Assembly (NCBI RefSeq): GCF_954871325.1
Contig: NC_088778.1
Coordinates: 21,747,120 to 21,811,119 of the forward strand
Source: Gordionus sp. m RMFG-2023
Taxonomy: Eukaryota > Nematomorpha > Gordioida > Chordodea > Parachordodidae
Reading direction: 5' to 3'
Length of the DNA stretch: 64,000 bases
A program made the translations under genes and the position numbers. Position 1 is the stretch's first letter, and every line of letters begins with the position of its first letter. Below the pieces are notes generated by a model. It was given only the letters and a program-made list of their open reading frames with translations. It was not told the DNA's origin and made no database searches. Shown here piece after piece: positions 1 to 14,300 of the stretch.

Positions 1-429
1 TTGAATTACTGGAATATATTTAGAGGTTTAGAATAGACAAAAATCTATGGGCTAGGAATTTTTTTTTTTTTAATATTTCAGCTTTCTTTTGTCTTTTTAA
101 AATAATTCTTTATTTAATAATAAATTCCCAATTTCATCCATTTTTTATTCTATATTTTTTTTGTTTCAAATTCTTCCTTTTCCTCTAACAAAAAAAATGG
201 GAATTTAAACAAAAAGGATATAATATGGAAATGAAAAGTATAAAAACTGAGAAATAAATGAATCAATAACTGAAAATAAAATCCATTTCATTTATTTTAA
301 ATTAACTAAAGATCTCATTTTCGGGATCTTGTTTTTTATTCTTTTCCTATATGTTTCATGGGTTTAAACCAGTCATTTTTCGTTAATTTCCTTATCCAAC
401 ATGTCACTTTGCACTTTTTTTTTCCATAT

Positions 430-700
430 TAAGCTGAATAGTCTTCGTCCATGCCATCCGGGGAAATTACCATACTCTAGATATTGCTAGAGTTTCTTCT
501 TAATCTCTATTTTCATATTTTGTCTGTCACTGGGGCTATATTTTATCCGTGCTGCCATTGGCTTTGGTATAATTCAGATTCCAACGAATCATATTGATTT
601 GTGTAGATATTGATTTTTTCTCTGATTCTCTTAGTGTCCAAGTCTTACTATCATACAGCAATACTAGTCTAACAATTCTTCTATATGCTCTACTTCTTTA
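430..700 (-). mobile_element. LINE reverse-transcriptase C-terminal remnant
   Basis: The minus strand translates at about 680-585 as RIVRLVLLYDSKTWTLRES, the LLYGSETWTL signature found just after the polymerase core of many non-LTR retrotransposons, and continues QINMIRW. Downstream the frame is interrupted by stops within about 50 codons, so it is an old 5'-truncated tail. It lies in what should be the next intron of the Crumbs-like gene. Clade not determined; RTE or Jockey-like are possible. Confidence 0.6.
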
Positions 701-1059
701 CTTCAAGAAGAGCATCTTGTTGCATAAAATTTAATAGACTCTAAATCGAATAATGTCATTGGCATGTAACATACACCATGGTGTTGTTTTGAAGTTCCCA
801 CATTATCTTATCAAAACAAATTCAACTAAATATCTTGATTCAATTCAACCTCTTTAGGAGTCTTTTTCGAATCCCCAAACTAATAGCGAAATAAGGAGAG
901 TTTGGGGCACCTCCTACTCCCCATGTGAAAAAAAATATTGATTTTGGTGTTTTTATATTACTTTTACGTTGATAGCCGAAAGCGAAGTAAAATCGGCTAT
1001 GGAATTTTTCGGTACATGCCTAAATTGATTTCGGAGATATCTTCCTTTCTTATACGCCG

Positions 1060-1290
1060 CCGTAATTGCCAGTTACACGGTATCCCTCAGAAACCTGCAC
1101 AGATACCATTCGGCCGGCCCGGATTTTTTTAAAATGTTATATATTTATATTTAATTTTTATAGCTAATAATGGTGATTTAAAATATTTGGTTTTATAAAA
1201 AATTTTAAGTTCGGCTTGGGTTAAAAAGTTTTAGGCCCGGCCCATGTGGCTTAGGGCCGATCCTGCAAGTCTCTGGTATCCCTAATGTAC
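1060..1290. repeat. GC-tipped MITE-like repeat, one recognisable end
   Basis: This stretch alternates GC-rich blocks (GGCCCGGCCC, TAGGGCCGAT) with A+T-rich spacers and finishes CCTGCAAGTCTCTG. Reverse-complemented, that end is CAGAGACTTGCAGG, matching the terminal motif of the better-preserved copy at 54161-54488. The opposite end is not clear. Confidence 0.4.
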
Positions 1291-1586
1291 TCTTCATCAT
1301 GCAAGGGTGAATGCATTGTGGGTGTTCAAGGGAAACTAAAAATAAAATAAATACATAGATAAACGCATCCTTTCCTTGTTACTCATCAATTCCACTCATG
1401 CTTCACCCTGTAATTTATTTATTAATTAAAATTTTTATAAAAGTTTATTTTTAAAAAATTTACAACCATACATATCAAATTTATCTTAAATAAAAACACT
1501 TTCACTTAGTGATATTTATTATTGATATTAAATGTAATTAAATTTATATTCTTTAAACTATCAACTTATACATTTAAAATATTTAC

Positions 1587-2329
1587 GAGTAGTCATTCCA
1601 AGTTATAAGGCATTTTGCCACGTTCAAACATGGCATAGAAAGACATGTGTCGTCTGAAGGAGAACCAAAAGTCAAATTTTGTACATCCTTTAAATCATAT
1701 TTCTCAGTTAAAAATTGATTTTGCACAGAAAAAATATGGTTTTCGATAGTAAAATTTTTAAGAGGAATCACATCATTACCAATTCTTAAATCCCATATAG
1801 CACCTTTTGCAAAAAAATAATATATACACATCCAGAATTATAACACATATTACCTTTAAAATTCGTGAAATTAAAACGGTTTGAATTGAAGAATAACTTA
1901 TCATAACTAGGAGTTAGTGCACCAATAAATAAGTTTTGAATATTGAATGGGAAATCGGTTGGGAAAAAATATCGCTGTTTAAATTGTTTTTTAGATATGA
2001 TGATTTGCAAATCTGCCTTATTTTTTAACATCCTAACAAAAGGGTAAGATTCATCAATCAGTTTAACATCCGTGCTCAGCATAGAAATCGATATATTTGT
2101 CGACACATCCAACAATATAACCTGTAAGACCATAATAATAAAACAAAATAGTAAATAAAAGAATTATTGTATACCCGTAAATTCCCTTCATGTAGGCTTA
2201 CTTCTAATAAGTACCTTTCTAAGGTTACGTTACTCATATTTTTTACTTCTTCAATATAGGATTGAGGTGTCACTAAATACAAAAACGCGTTTTTTTCGCG
2301 GGTTTTTATAAAAAAAGAGATATCCAAGT
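1587..2329 (-). CDS. crb: Crumbs-like gene exons 16-18: LamG3 and start of EGF20
   Basis: Exon 16 (2329-2175) begins [17 protein letters not shown], a LamG opening. Exon 17 (2121-1854) carries the core around [10 protein letters not shown] and NLFIGALTP. Exon 18 (1803-1587) closes the domain with [12 protein letters not shown] and begins a new EGF ([14 protein letters not shown]) ending TWNDYS, where a GTAAAT donor at 1586 interrupts the module in phase 2. I looked for its continuation between 1 and 1560 and found none, so the next exon is probably outside the window. The introns here are only 50-53 nt. Confidence 0.8.
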
Positions 2330-5300
2330 CTGATATTAAGGACTGATTATTTTGATTTTTATTCTTTGAAACTAGTAGAAAACTTTTGTTTTTTTCGTGA
2401 TTGAACGTGATTTCATCGTAATCTTTAGTTTAAAAAAAAGGTTTAAAGAATCATGATTTAAAAATAAATAAAAGTGTTTCCATTTAATCATATCTAATAA
2501 ATCAAATAGAGATAAGTTGAACCCCCCCCCCGTTCTTCATTTAAAATATTTTGGTCATCAAATTACTTTTTTTTAAAAGTTGTCATTATCTTTGGGATGG
2601 CTTATTTTAAATTTTGTCCTCAATGATATTTAAAAATTAGACAAAGTAACATGGTAGATAAAAAAAACAATAAACTTAATAAATTATTTTAAATTAGAAT
2701 TATTTTCACTTAATTTGCAATCATGTCCATGATGTGGTCGATGACATATACAAGAATAAGAATACCAATTATCGACGCATTGTCCGTTACCAGAGCAGCT
2801 TGTTTCGTAACATTGCTTTAACCTATTACACGAATTTTCTACTTTGTTAGAAATAATATCCTTGTATCCAGGCATTATTAAATTTTCATTTACATTTATA
2901 TCCTAAATTAATTTAAATACATTATAAAGATAATTATAAATTTTATTAATTCTCATATTTTTATTCATAATTAGATCTTTAGAAATAATATAAACTATTA
3001 ATATTGATTTACACGTTGAATGTTGAAAATATATTATTATTAGTACTACTATCCTTAAATTTAAAAATAAAGTAAAGTCCTTGAATCACATAATTTATAT
3101 AAAAATAATAATTAAAAATAAAGTAATAGAATCTTTTATTATAATAATTGGCTTTTGCATTTCTGAAGTAAATTTTGTCAGATTCATGCAAATTGCATGC
3201 ATCCATTGGCATGGTCAAATGGGGCATATGCCAATCTAGAGAAAAAAAATGATCATAATTTTTTAGCTTAAATCGCGCTAATATTATATAACTATATCTA
3301 CCTAATTTCATAGAAGAAGTAAATATTTAGTTTATTTATAGCAAGAAAAAATAATAAGGCTTCAGCTAAACAGTTTTAACTTATATGATAATGATATAAT
3401 TATATTAACGCACATTAAGTGATTTCTAGCACAATGCCCCAAAATATGTATGCCAGCCTCCCTCTTAGGAAAAGGTATAATGAGCACCTTTGAATGCATC
3501 TATCCAAATTTAAACACATGCTGATTACGACAAAGGTTAATATAAATTTTTTAATCACTAAAATAATAGCGTGGATTTAAAATTTAGGATAGGTGCTAGC
3601 ATTTGCATTCATCTAAAATAATAAGGTTACATTGTGAATCTTTAATCGTGAAGAATTGCCCTTACAGCGCAAACAAAAATTTTAAAAAATAATTTAAAGA
3701 GGAATATGATTCCAAAATATTTTATTTATAATATAACTCGCATGCATCCAATAAAGTTTTTCACTGAGAACATAAGATTGCTTGCTTCTGTTCCTCCAAA
3801 TTGTATATAACTAATCGGATGTTTAATATTCATTGGTATGATATTTTCTTCATTTTCCAAAACGATTATAAATTGACTTTTTGTAAAATTGATAATCACA
3901 GTTTGCCAATCTAACCTGTCCACAAAATTACCTATTATATAATAATGGTCAAAGTTTTGAATAATAATAAAATATACTTGATTGGAATAGTTCTTCATCC
4001 GTTTTATCAAGATTTGAACTTGTATTAGAAGAATAAATAAACGACGAAGCGATTAATTTACCATCTAAAATTCGGAGATTGATATAATTATAAGATAAAC
4101 TTTGTTTTTCGTGACCTTTATGAAAATCATTCTCGTTAGCATATGGTTCATTAATAATATCTAGAAGGTTTGTAGTTTTTAATGTGGTAGTAAACTGAAA
4201 GTATAGATTTAAAGAATAATGATTTTCCATTTTATCTTCAGAACTCCAGTTATGATCATAGCCATTATAAGCTGATGTTGCAGATAAAGGAACTCGGATA
4301 AAGGATGAAGATATGGTCAACTGCTTTTCATTTGTTGTAGCTAAGCTTCTCTTTCGACGCGGTGTTGACAAAAATATCGAATAATTTGACGATGAATTTT
4401 CATTTGTTATGCCTATATCATTAGGGGTCGACGTCATAATTTTAGTATCAAATGTTGTGTTGTTTGATTTTTCAATGACAATTAAATTTAATGACCCCAT
4501 ATTATTTCGATTGATTTTGCCTACTTCGATTTGTTCAGTAGATGTTAATATATTTTTTTGACTAGTGTTCATTTTCATGTTACTATCATATGAATAATTC
4601 GTCCCAAAATAAGACACAAGGGTAACAATATCACAATTTTTACCAGAAAACCCGGGTAAGCAATGACATTCATAAAGATGCTCGTTATTATTTTTTAAAT
4701 ATGGCCTACACTCAGTTTTTTCGGGGCATAAATGATCAACACATCCTTTAAGTCTGATATCGCAATTTCTCCCGGAATAATCTTTAGTACATTTACATGT
4801 ATAATTATTCACGAGATCTTTGCAAGTTCCCCCATTTAAACAAGGTTTTAAACTATCATTTGAAAATATTTTTAAAAAATATATATAACCTATTATATAT
4901 TAATTTTAAAAAACAATTTTTAATCAGAAGAAAATCTTAATCTTATACCCCTATTTTTATTATAAACGCTGGAATTCTTAAAGCCCAATTTTTTAGGTCG
5001 CAGAGCCAAATTAGAGAAAATTATGCCACGCTTGGATTGGATTTAAACCCTATTTATCAGCTCTTAATAAGATTAAATAATTGTTTTAAAGTTAACATTG
5101 TAGATATGGTGTTTTACTTAAAACATTCATTGATTTCGATATCACACAATTTTCCCTCATATCCCGAATCACATGCACATTGAAAATCGTTTATTCTGTC
5201 AATGCAAGCACCATGTAAGCATGGATTGGAGACGCAGTCATCAATATTTATGTCACAATTTGTACCATTAAAACCAGGATTACATTTGCAGTCATACCCA

Positions 5301-8300
5301 GCAATAGGTGTCATCTTATAGACTGTTGATCCGTCCAATTCATTCAGGGCTAAATTTTATATATTAAAATCAATACGTTAAAAAAGTCTAATTTATATTT
5401 TAGATTTTGAAGCAATTAATTTAAGGAAAATTAAATAGTATATTAAATCTATCTTAGCCTGCAACATTTGTAGTAAGTTCGAAAATAGGTCTTTCCATAG
5501 TGATTAGGGAAATAATATATCGCCATGGAGATCAACATCGCGCTTACAATGCTATAAATCCTACCTCAATTTTATATATTTTTTGGTTTGAATTTTTTTA
5601 AAAAGTAATAAAAAGGAGACCTGGGTAAGATGATTGGCGGAACAATATTAAAGCGGATAAATTTTTAGCCTTAGAACATAAAGACCTTAAATTTGGTAGT
5701 AAGATATATTAGTATATATAATTTCTTACATATGTCCATCATTAAGAAAATATTTGGTTTGATATATTTTGTCAAAAAATCGTCCCCCTCCACCCCCCCC
5801 CCCTAAATTATAAAAATTACCCTCTAGGCTCTTATCAAAATTTATTTGAAATGTTTCTTCTATAATTGTAAAAAAAGAATTTTAAAATATTAACTACTCC
5901 ATTTTTGAGCAAAATGGAACATTAATAATAGTTTGTATTATATGGAATAAACATTTAAAGAATAGTTGCTAAGGTGAAGAATAATTTAAATATACGATGT
6001 TCTAAAAATGGGCACGCAGAATATGCTAATTTTCACAACTCTTTTTACATTATTTTATTGTATTGATTTGTTTATAGTTACTTAAAAGTAATAGATAAAC
6101 GATAAAATTGATTATATTTGTTCAATTAAAGAATAATGTTGGGTTCAATTTAACTTGAACCACTTTACCCTGGTGCTTAGCCATCTCACCCTTGGCAATT
6201 GTTAAAATTGCGAAAATGTCACATTTTACATAAAAAATTATAACCCTCTAAAAGTATTTTAGATAGACCACTATATTTTTATTTTTGTAAGTAAGGTATT
6301 GGGCTACACATTGACTCTGTTTAAAATTTTTATGATAAAAATTCAAAATACCGACCGTTTTACCTTAGTCTCCCCATGTAAACATTTTTAATTGCAATTA
6401 AACCAATATCAATCAGAAGATAAATTATAATATATCATTAAAATCAGTAGTATTGTTTGGAAATTCGCATGGAATGCCACCCCCCCCCCCTTGAAAAATT
6501 GAGCCGCCTGAAATAATTGTTTTTTTAGATATAATTTTTTTCCGCAAATTTTAGGTTGAATTACTTTTTTTTCCAGAAAGATACCCAAAATATTAATTAA
6601 CCTTTATAAAAAAAATTTTAATTGGCCTAATGAGTCATGAATTTCAAAAAAAAAATCCATTTAAAATTTTTAAACAGATTGAATACCTTATATTTTACTT
6701 TTAAATAGTAATTATCATAAAACCTATATAATTATTCTTTCCTCATTTCTTCCTACTTTTAAAATTTTATTGTAGAATTAGATGAATAAATATATAAGAA
6801 AATAAATTACTACAACAAGCTTTAACTCAATGCGCTTTAATTTTGAATTAAAAATCATATTTTATATAAATATAAAGCTCTCTAATTTATTTTATGTAAA
6901 ATATATTTAAAATTAATAATATAATGTTCTATACATGTGTTAATAAATCTTTGATGACATAGGCCGTTTAAACAGGGCTGAGAAAGGCATTCGTCTATAT
7001 CTATCTCGCAATTCTTTCCTTCAACTCCATCTACACAATTGCAATTATAATCGTTTTGTAGATTGATACAAATTCCGTCGTTATGACAAGGATTTGTTTG
7101 GCATTCATTAATATCTAAATCACATAAACGTCCTTGATAACCAGTGTTTTCGCAATTACATTCAAACCTTATATATCAAATTAAATATATAATTATTATT
7201 AAAAGTATAAATATATTTTCTTAACCATTATAAGATGGCAATAGTTGTTGGTAATGAAATAAGCATTTAAAATAATTAAGGTGTTTGATGTTTTTAACCT
7301 TTATTAAGTATATATTTTACCTGTTTATTTTATCGATGCACTTTCCTCCATTTAGGCAAGGATGATTTAAACATTCATCAATATTTTCTTCACATAAATT
7401 TCCAGAAAATCCTGGTTGACATATGCATTTAAATCCATTAATAAGATCCGTACAATTTCCATTGTTTAAACATTGATTGGAAGAACATTCATCAATATTG
7501 ATCTCACAATCCTTACCAGTAAATCCTTAATATAATATATATGATAATATTAAAATTCAAAATATAAAATTTAGGTAACAACTAGAAGAAATGGTATAGT
7601 ATAGTATTCCAAAATAAATCTACAAGTTGTCATGGCTATTGAAATGATTAAATAATCGGTAGGAAATACATGGGGAGCAGAACTAGTACTAATCTGGAAA
7701 AAAAATTACAAAATTTATTTTTTAGAAATATGGCTTTTTTTAAATATATTCGACATTTTTAAAAATAGCGGTTTAGGTTAATTAAATAAATTGATTTCAT
7801 TTTATTTAACCAAATCTAAATAATTTTTAAATATAAGGCGATTCAAATCTATATTTATCTGTCCGCGTGAAAAATTTGTTTTATTTTTCTCATTCACTTC
7901 ACTTAGATTTTTATCTTGTGGATTATAGATTGTTTATAAGAAAAAATTACCTAAAAATGATAATTCTATAAAAATTAATCGTGAATTGGTAAGCATAATT
8001 AAACTTATATTTACATATTTAATATTTATATTATAACCAATACCAAGGAACTATTCCGTTTTTTGCAAAATTTATAAACTGTTAGAATTTGAATAATAAC
8101 AGCAATGAATTCTAAAATCTAAAATATTATATTTATAACTAGCCTAGAGGGGGGGGGAGGTCGTAATTTGCTTAGAGTATTGACATAATTTATACTTTAA
8201 AAAATAGGTTAAATTTATAGCCAGTTGTTATGGTTTAATGATTGAGCACGAAAAGGGGATATCAGTGAATGTGATTCCAATCCTGCTCAAAATTGGTAAA

Positions 8301-11300
8301 AAAAATTATGGTAGTTGACTTCGATAAATAAACGAAGGAAGAGAAAAACATCAAAATGATAGAAAGAAATAATGGATAAATAAGATTTATAAAGATGTAT
8401 GGATAAAATCGAGTAGAGTCGAATGCTACTGATGGATTTGTAGGATAAACAACCACGTAAAAATAGTTTATAAACATAAAAATATATTTAAGTCCCATAA
8501 AAAAATACATTGTCTTTTATATTTAAATGTGATAATTAAAACCTGATTTGCAATAACAAGCATATTTATCGACCAAATCACTACAAGTTCCTCCATTATA
8601 ACAAGGTTGCGAGGCACATTCATTAAAATTAATTTCACAATGCTTACCTGTGAACCCAGGGATACAATAGCATGAATAGGTACCAAAGCTATTGGAACAA
8701 ATTCCTAACATTTTCTTTATTAAATTAAATGGAGTTAAATTTTAAAAACTATACCATTTTTGCAAATATTTGTTGCTTCACATTCATCTATATCTTCTTC
8801 ACATAACAAACCTTTATAACCGCTGGGACATTTACAAGTAAAATCGTCTATTTGATCAATACATAGGGCATTGTTATGACATGGGTTAGGTTCACAATCG
8901 TTTATATTTACATTGCAATTAGGCCCTTCATATCCCTTTGGACATACGCATTGGAAATATCCTAATCTTTATTATACGAATGTTTAATTAGATAATGATT
9001 ATATAATATACAAATACAATTTTATAAATTATATTTGTTGAAGTATATACATTTATTTTTAACAATATACTCATAAAATAATTTTCTTTTGTCAGAGACC
9101 TGAAGATATTTCTCAGTATCCTTTCCATAAGAAAGTACCGTGAAATATATGATTTGAAAAATCTGGGTTAGGTTTTAAAATTAAAAATTTTTTGGCAATA
9201 TATTTAAAAGGGAAAATCAAGCCTAGCCTGGGCCGACAGTTAAAATTTAGGTGATGAATAATCTCTTTGAGACCACTCACAAAAATTATTTCGAATGATC
9301 AAACTAAAAAACTCAGACTTAAAATGATAAAAAATCAAACCAAAGCTGGGTTTGAAATTGGAAGAAAAAATTAAATCGAGTCGGGCCAAAGAAATTGACA
9401 AATTTCAACATTTATATCTTCGCAAAATTAGAATCGATTTAATCCTTAAATTTTCGTTACAAACGAATGCATTGATATTAATTAATACAGGGCTTTATCT
9501 TTAGGATGGAACAATTTTCAATCAAAAAATGAAAAGTTTTTATCTAAAAAGAAATAAGTTTCAATTTGAAAGTAAGAATTTTCAATCATAATATAAAAAA
9601 AGTTCAAAAAAAAAAGTTGAATTGTGAAAATACAAAATCCCAAATTAAAGGAATGTTTCAAACAAAAAAAAATGGAAAAGTAGAAATATGGACATTGTGA
9701 TTATTTGTAGACTAAAAAATATAATATGTATAAACTAAAAATCAATTTTATATTAGGTTCATATCAATAACTATTTTAAAATTGCAGGCAGGGTGATTTA
9801 CAAAATTATTATAAACATAATAAGATATTTCCAGTCTAATTTGAATTTACATTTAGGCTCAATATCCATAATGTTTTCCTGGCTATTTTCAGGTGATATT
9901 TTTAGCTTTTATTTTTATTCATTTTTGACCAAAATTTTAAAAAAAATTAGATCGCCCGCGATGTCATAAAATAGGGTCTTTAAGCGATAATTATTCCAAA
10001 GATTATGTTATTTTTAAAGTGTAGGTTAATATTAATTAATTAATAAAATAAAGTAATTTTTTAGAAAATAAAAATCATAGGATATAATATTTTAATTAGA
10101 AAAATATATTTTATATTTTTGACAAAAATTAAAAATTGCTCATTATCCTTATATTCCAAATCTGTTTTTAAAAAATTTTGGCCAATTTTTTCTCAAATCT
10201 TCTGAATATTCGGAAATTTTCTTCAATCCTTCTTTTAAAAATCTTGAGTGTTTTCCATAAAGCTCAAGTTTTGTTCCACATCCCTGATTCTTATTTATAC
10301 ACAATTTAAAATTATTAAAATGGCTTTTTATGTATTTAATACCGCCATAATAGATAAGTGATTCTTAACCAATTAAATATTTCACATTTAGAAGAATTCC
10401 TCCAAAAACCCATATGGGTTAAGAAGAAAGTAAATATAATACATTTACCACTTTTGAATTTTAGCAAACATTTAATATCAAAAAATATGATTTCCAAAGT
10501 CTTAAAAAAATATTTAACGAATATTCGAAATAAGCCATCTTAGATATCTCGAAATAGTATACCTATCTCTACATATCTTCCCCGGAGGACAAAGCACACC
10601 TAGACAATCATCAATATTTGCTTCACAATTTTTGCCTTCATATCCATCTCTGCAAACACATTCATATTGTTCAATCAATGCTTTTTCATTATTATATTCA
10701 TAATTCTTCCCTGTATAAGTAGTTAATTATTATTTTTTATATATTTAAAATCACATTTCTAACCAATTTAATAAATTAATAATTATTATTTATTCTTTGA
10801 AAAAGTTGAAATATAAAGTTTAAACCCAGAAATATCAAATCGAAATAACTAAATTTCATTCAAAATATTAAAAATACTCTCTGTGGAATTTCCGATATGA
10901 CTCATACAAACACCTTGGTTAAGACATGGATCACTGGCACATGGATCAAAATTTTGGCTGCAGTTTTTTCCCATCCAATCAGATGAGCAGACACATTTAT
11001 AATCGCCTATTTGGTTCATGCATTGCCCACCGTTTTGGCAAGGTTTTATTTTTGATTCGCATTCATTCACATCTATATCACAATTATTTCCTAATAGTTA
11101 TTTTTTTTTAAGTCGAAAAAAAACGTATTTAATAAAATTGTTTTATATAGAAATAATTTTATTATAGAGTTCTTGTTTAATTTTAGAGAAATTAATAAAT
11201 ATTTTAAGATTAAATATTGAACAGGGATACATCATTTTATTGGAAAATATTTTTAAAAAAATTTCTTATAATGCCAGATTTTATTTTGAACACTTTTAAT

Positions 11301-14300
11301 TATATTTTATTAACAAAATAGCCTTTATGTTATAAAGTTGCAATTAAAATACCGGTGTAGGTATTATGGCATTTGCATTTAATCTCGCCATTTGTCTTAA
11401 CGCAGTATGAATTAGGTGGACATGATATGGACTTGCATTGTGATACAGGTACCTCACAATTGACTCCAGAATATAAAGATGTGCATTGGCATTGATATTG
11501 ATTCTGAACAAGCACACAAGTGGCCCCATTTTTACACGGTTCTAATGAATATGTTCATTATTAATTACAATGACACTTTAATTTAATTTTTTTATATTAC
11601 TTGATAAGCATGGATTGTTATAAAGTTCACACACGCTCCCAGTGAATGGAGGAGGGCAAGTGCATTTAAAGGATCCATCCATATCGGCGCAAGTTCCTCC
11701 ATTTAGACAAGATTCTAAATCGCATTCGTTGATATTTTTTTCACAATTATCTCCCTCGTATCCTAAAAATAAATTTTAGAAAAATTTATTTACCCAATCT
11801 GAAAATGTGCCTTTCATTAATTTTTTTATAATTTTTTCAAAATAAAAACCTTTGGTACATAGGCAGCTAAAGTTTCCAAACGAAAAATTAAAAAGACAGA
11901 GACCCTTGTTTAAACATGGCGAATGATTACATGGGTTTGTAGGAGTCAATAACTCGCATCTTTCTCCCTGGTATCCTTCATTGCAAAGGCAATATTCTTT
12001 ACTGCTATTAGATATGCATTTCCCTCCATTCATACAATAATTATTGACTGCTGTACAATGTTCTTTAGATACAATTAATATGATTTAAATAAAACAAATT
12101 TTAATATATGCGGAATGTATTTTATACTTTTTAAGGTTCTTATGAATTATTAAATATAGTTGATGTTGTATATTATTGCCCAGGGTCGTAACTTCGGTGG
12201 ATATCATCTGATATTATAAATACTACTTTTAAAATTGAAACCTACTTTACTTATATCATATAGTTTTATTTATTTATATATCATTTTAGCCAATTTCTGG
12301 TTATGTGCTTTGCTTTTTCTGAATTTTATTATTTGTTAGTCTGAAATTTTCATTTATAAAAAAAGTTTACTAGAATTAACTTATATATGACCTTAACTTA
12401 AATAGTGATCTCACCCTTATACAACTACTTTATTTAAAAATTATGTTATTAAAGAATAAAGCCATTATGATTATTAAGTTTTATTTTTAACTCCTAATAT
12501 TTTTAAGTATCTCAATATTAGAATGCTGAACTCAGAAAAGTACTGTCAACCCCCCCCCCCCTTACCCACCTCCTCTGGCCAAAAAAAGGGGAAAATCCAA
12601 AATAAAAAGATTTGTAAAATAATATCAAATCTTTATTGTTATATATATAAATTTATATAAGTGACAAAATAGAAAAGGAAACTTATTTTGTTTTTATATC
12701 GGTCAATTAAATAAATTTTTTTTGGGAGATGTTTTTTTTATTAGGCTTAAATAGATGACTTTACACGCCATTTGAAATAAAATAAAAAGTGTTAATAATT
12801 TAATTAATTCCCTTGTCGATGTTATACTTTGACTAATATCTCCTTCAAACTCGAACTAAGCGAAATGAAACTAATTTCGCTGTAAACACAGACATATAAA
12901 AATACGTTGAGCCTAAAAATTAAAATACATTAAATTCGCATATACTGCAAAATATAAGTTCCAAAATTGGTAAATTAGCTTAAATGATTATGCAATAGGC
13001 GATAGTGAAAGATTTTCAATGTGATTGAAATACGCTTTAACTAATGTTGTTAAATTATCTAGTTTTTACGCAAAAATAATTGTAACTATTTCTTTTTGAA
13101 AAAAATATAACGTATTTTGGAATGTAAGGAAGGTTACAATTTAAAATATATAAAATAATTTATATGTTTCAATTACTTTATTTATATTATCATTTCCCAA
13201 ATTTAAAATTAGTGTTTATTAAATATAATTCATTTACATCAAGCGCTCCTGTAGAAGGTTTATCTAGTCGGGAGACTTATTTTTGGATATAAACGAGCAC
13301 ACCTTTTAATCGAATTTTGAAAATGGTTTATTGTTAATAGAGTCAAATAAAAATTCATCTAACCCAAATTTTCATGAAAAATAAATATTATAGTTATTAT
13401 TAATATTTTTGCAAATAAATATGTTTTCTTCTTTATTTAAATTGTCATATGAATAATTAATAAAGTAACGTATGTAACTATTTTTAAGCAAGTAATTTGT
13501 TATTTTTTAAAATTAACTTTTAACAACATTAGCTTTAATATTTTATCGATTGTAAACCATAAACTTTTGGTGTTTATTATATGTATCCTTCATTTTAAAT
13601 ATTTATATCGTTCCTCAAAGAAAAAAATCCCTAGTTCCTTTATTATATTCATTTTTTTAAGACAATAAAAAATATTAGTTAGTTAATATTTTTAAAAATT
13701 AAGGCACCTATGACCTTGACTTGACCTTGAGCCACATTAATTTCAAATATTATAGTTGTTAAATATTTTAAACTTTAAATTAATTAATCCAATTTAATAA
13801 GTAATTAGAAAAATATAATGTTTTTTGTTCGACAAAATTTTGAAACCGTTAACATTTTTATTTGATTCAGCGGGGATAATGAAAATGATGTATTCTTTAA
13901 AACTAGGTCTCAACTTATCCTAAAAATAAAATTATATACCTTATTATATATAATGTAAGGAGCTGTTTCAAAATTTGTAATAGATGGCGAATTAAATACA
14001 TATTTCGCTTTGAATCAATTGATACTCACGAAAATTTAAGGTTTGGGGATGGTAGTAGATTTATAAGTTTTCATATATTCTATTATATATTTATTTTAGC
14101 TCTTTTTTTCTCTTAATTTCACACCTAACTCTAGAATGAATGTAATGTTATGCCTCTGTATTCTGACAATTTCCATTTCTTTCTTAAAAATTAAAATAAA
14201 ATTGATTGGTTGTTCTCAATTGTGATGTTCTTTTTATTTATTTTAGTTTCATATTGACCTTCTCCTTCTTATAGTTCCCGCTTTAGTTCAATCCCTTGAG

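Noticed and set aside
938-1132. 64-codon plus-strand frame
   Set aside because: No domain, no splice context, and it overlaps a GC-tipped repeat.
3009-3311. 100-codon minus-strand frame between Crumbs-like LamG2 exons
   Set aside because: Splicing exon 14 directly to 2902 completes the LamG domain in frame (FIGCMR to DINVNEN). Adding this frame breaks the phase and the domain.
8468-8686. Alternative minus-strand frame over Crumbs-like exon 9
   Set aside because: Shadow of the EGF-encoding frame; lacks the cysteine pattern.
11344-11529. Second minus-strand frame over Crumbs-like exon 5
   Set aside because: Shadow frame; the overlapping frame encodes EGF4-5.
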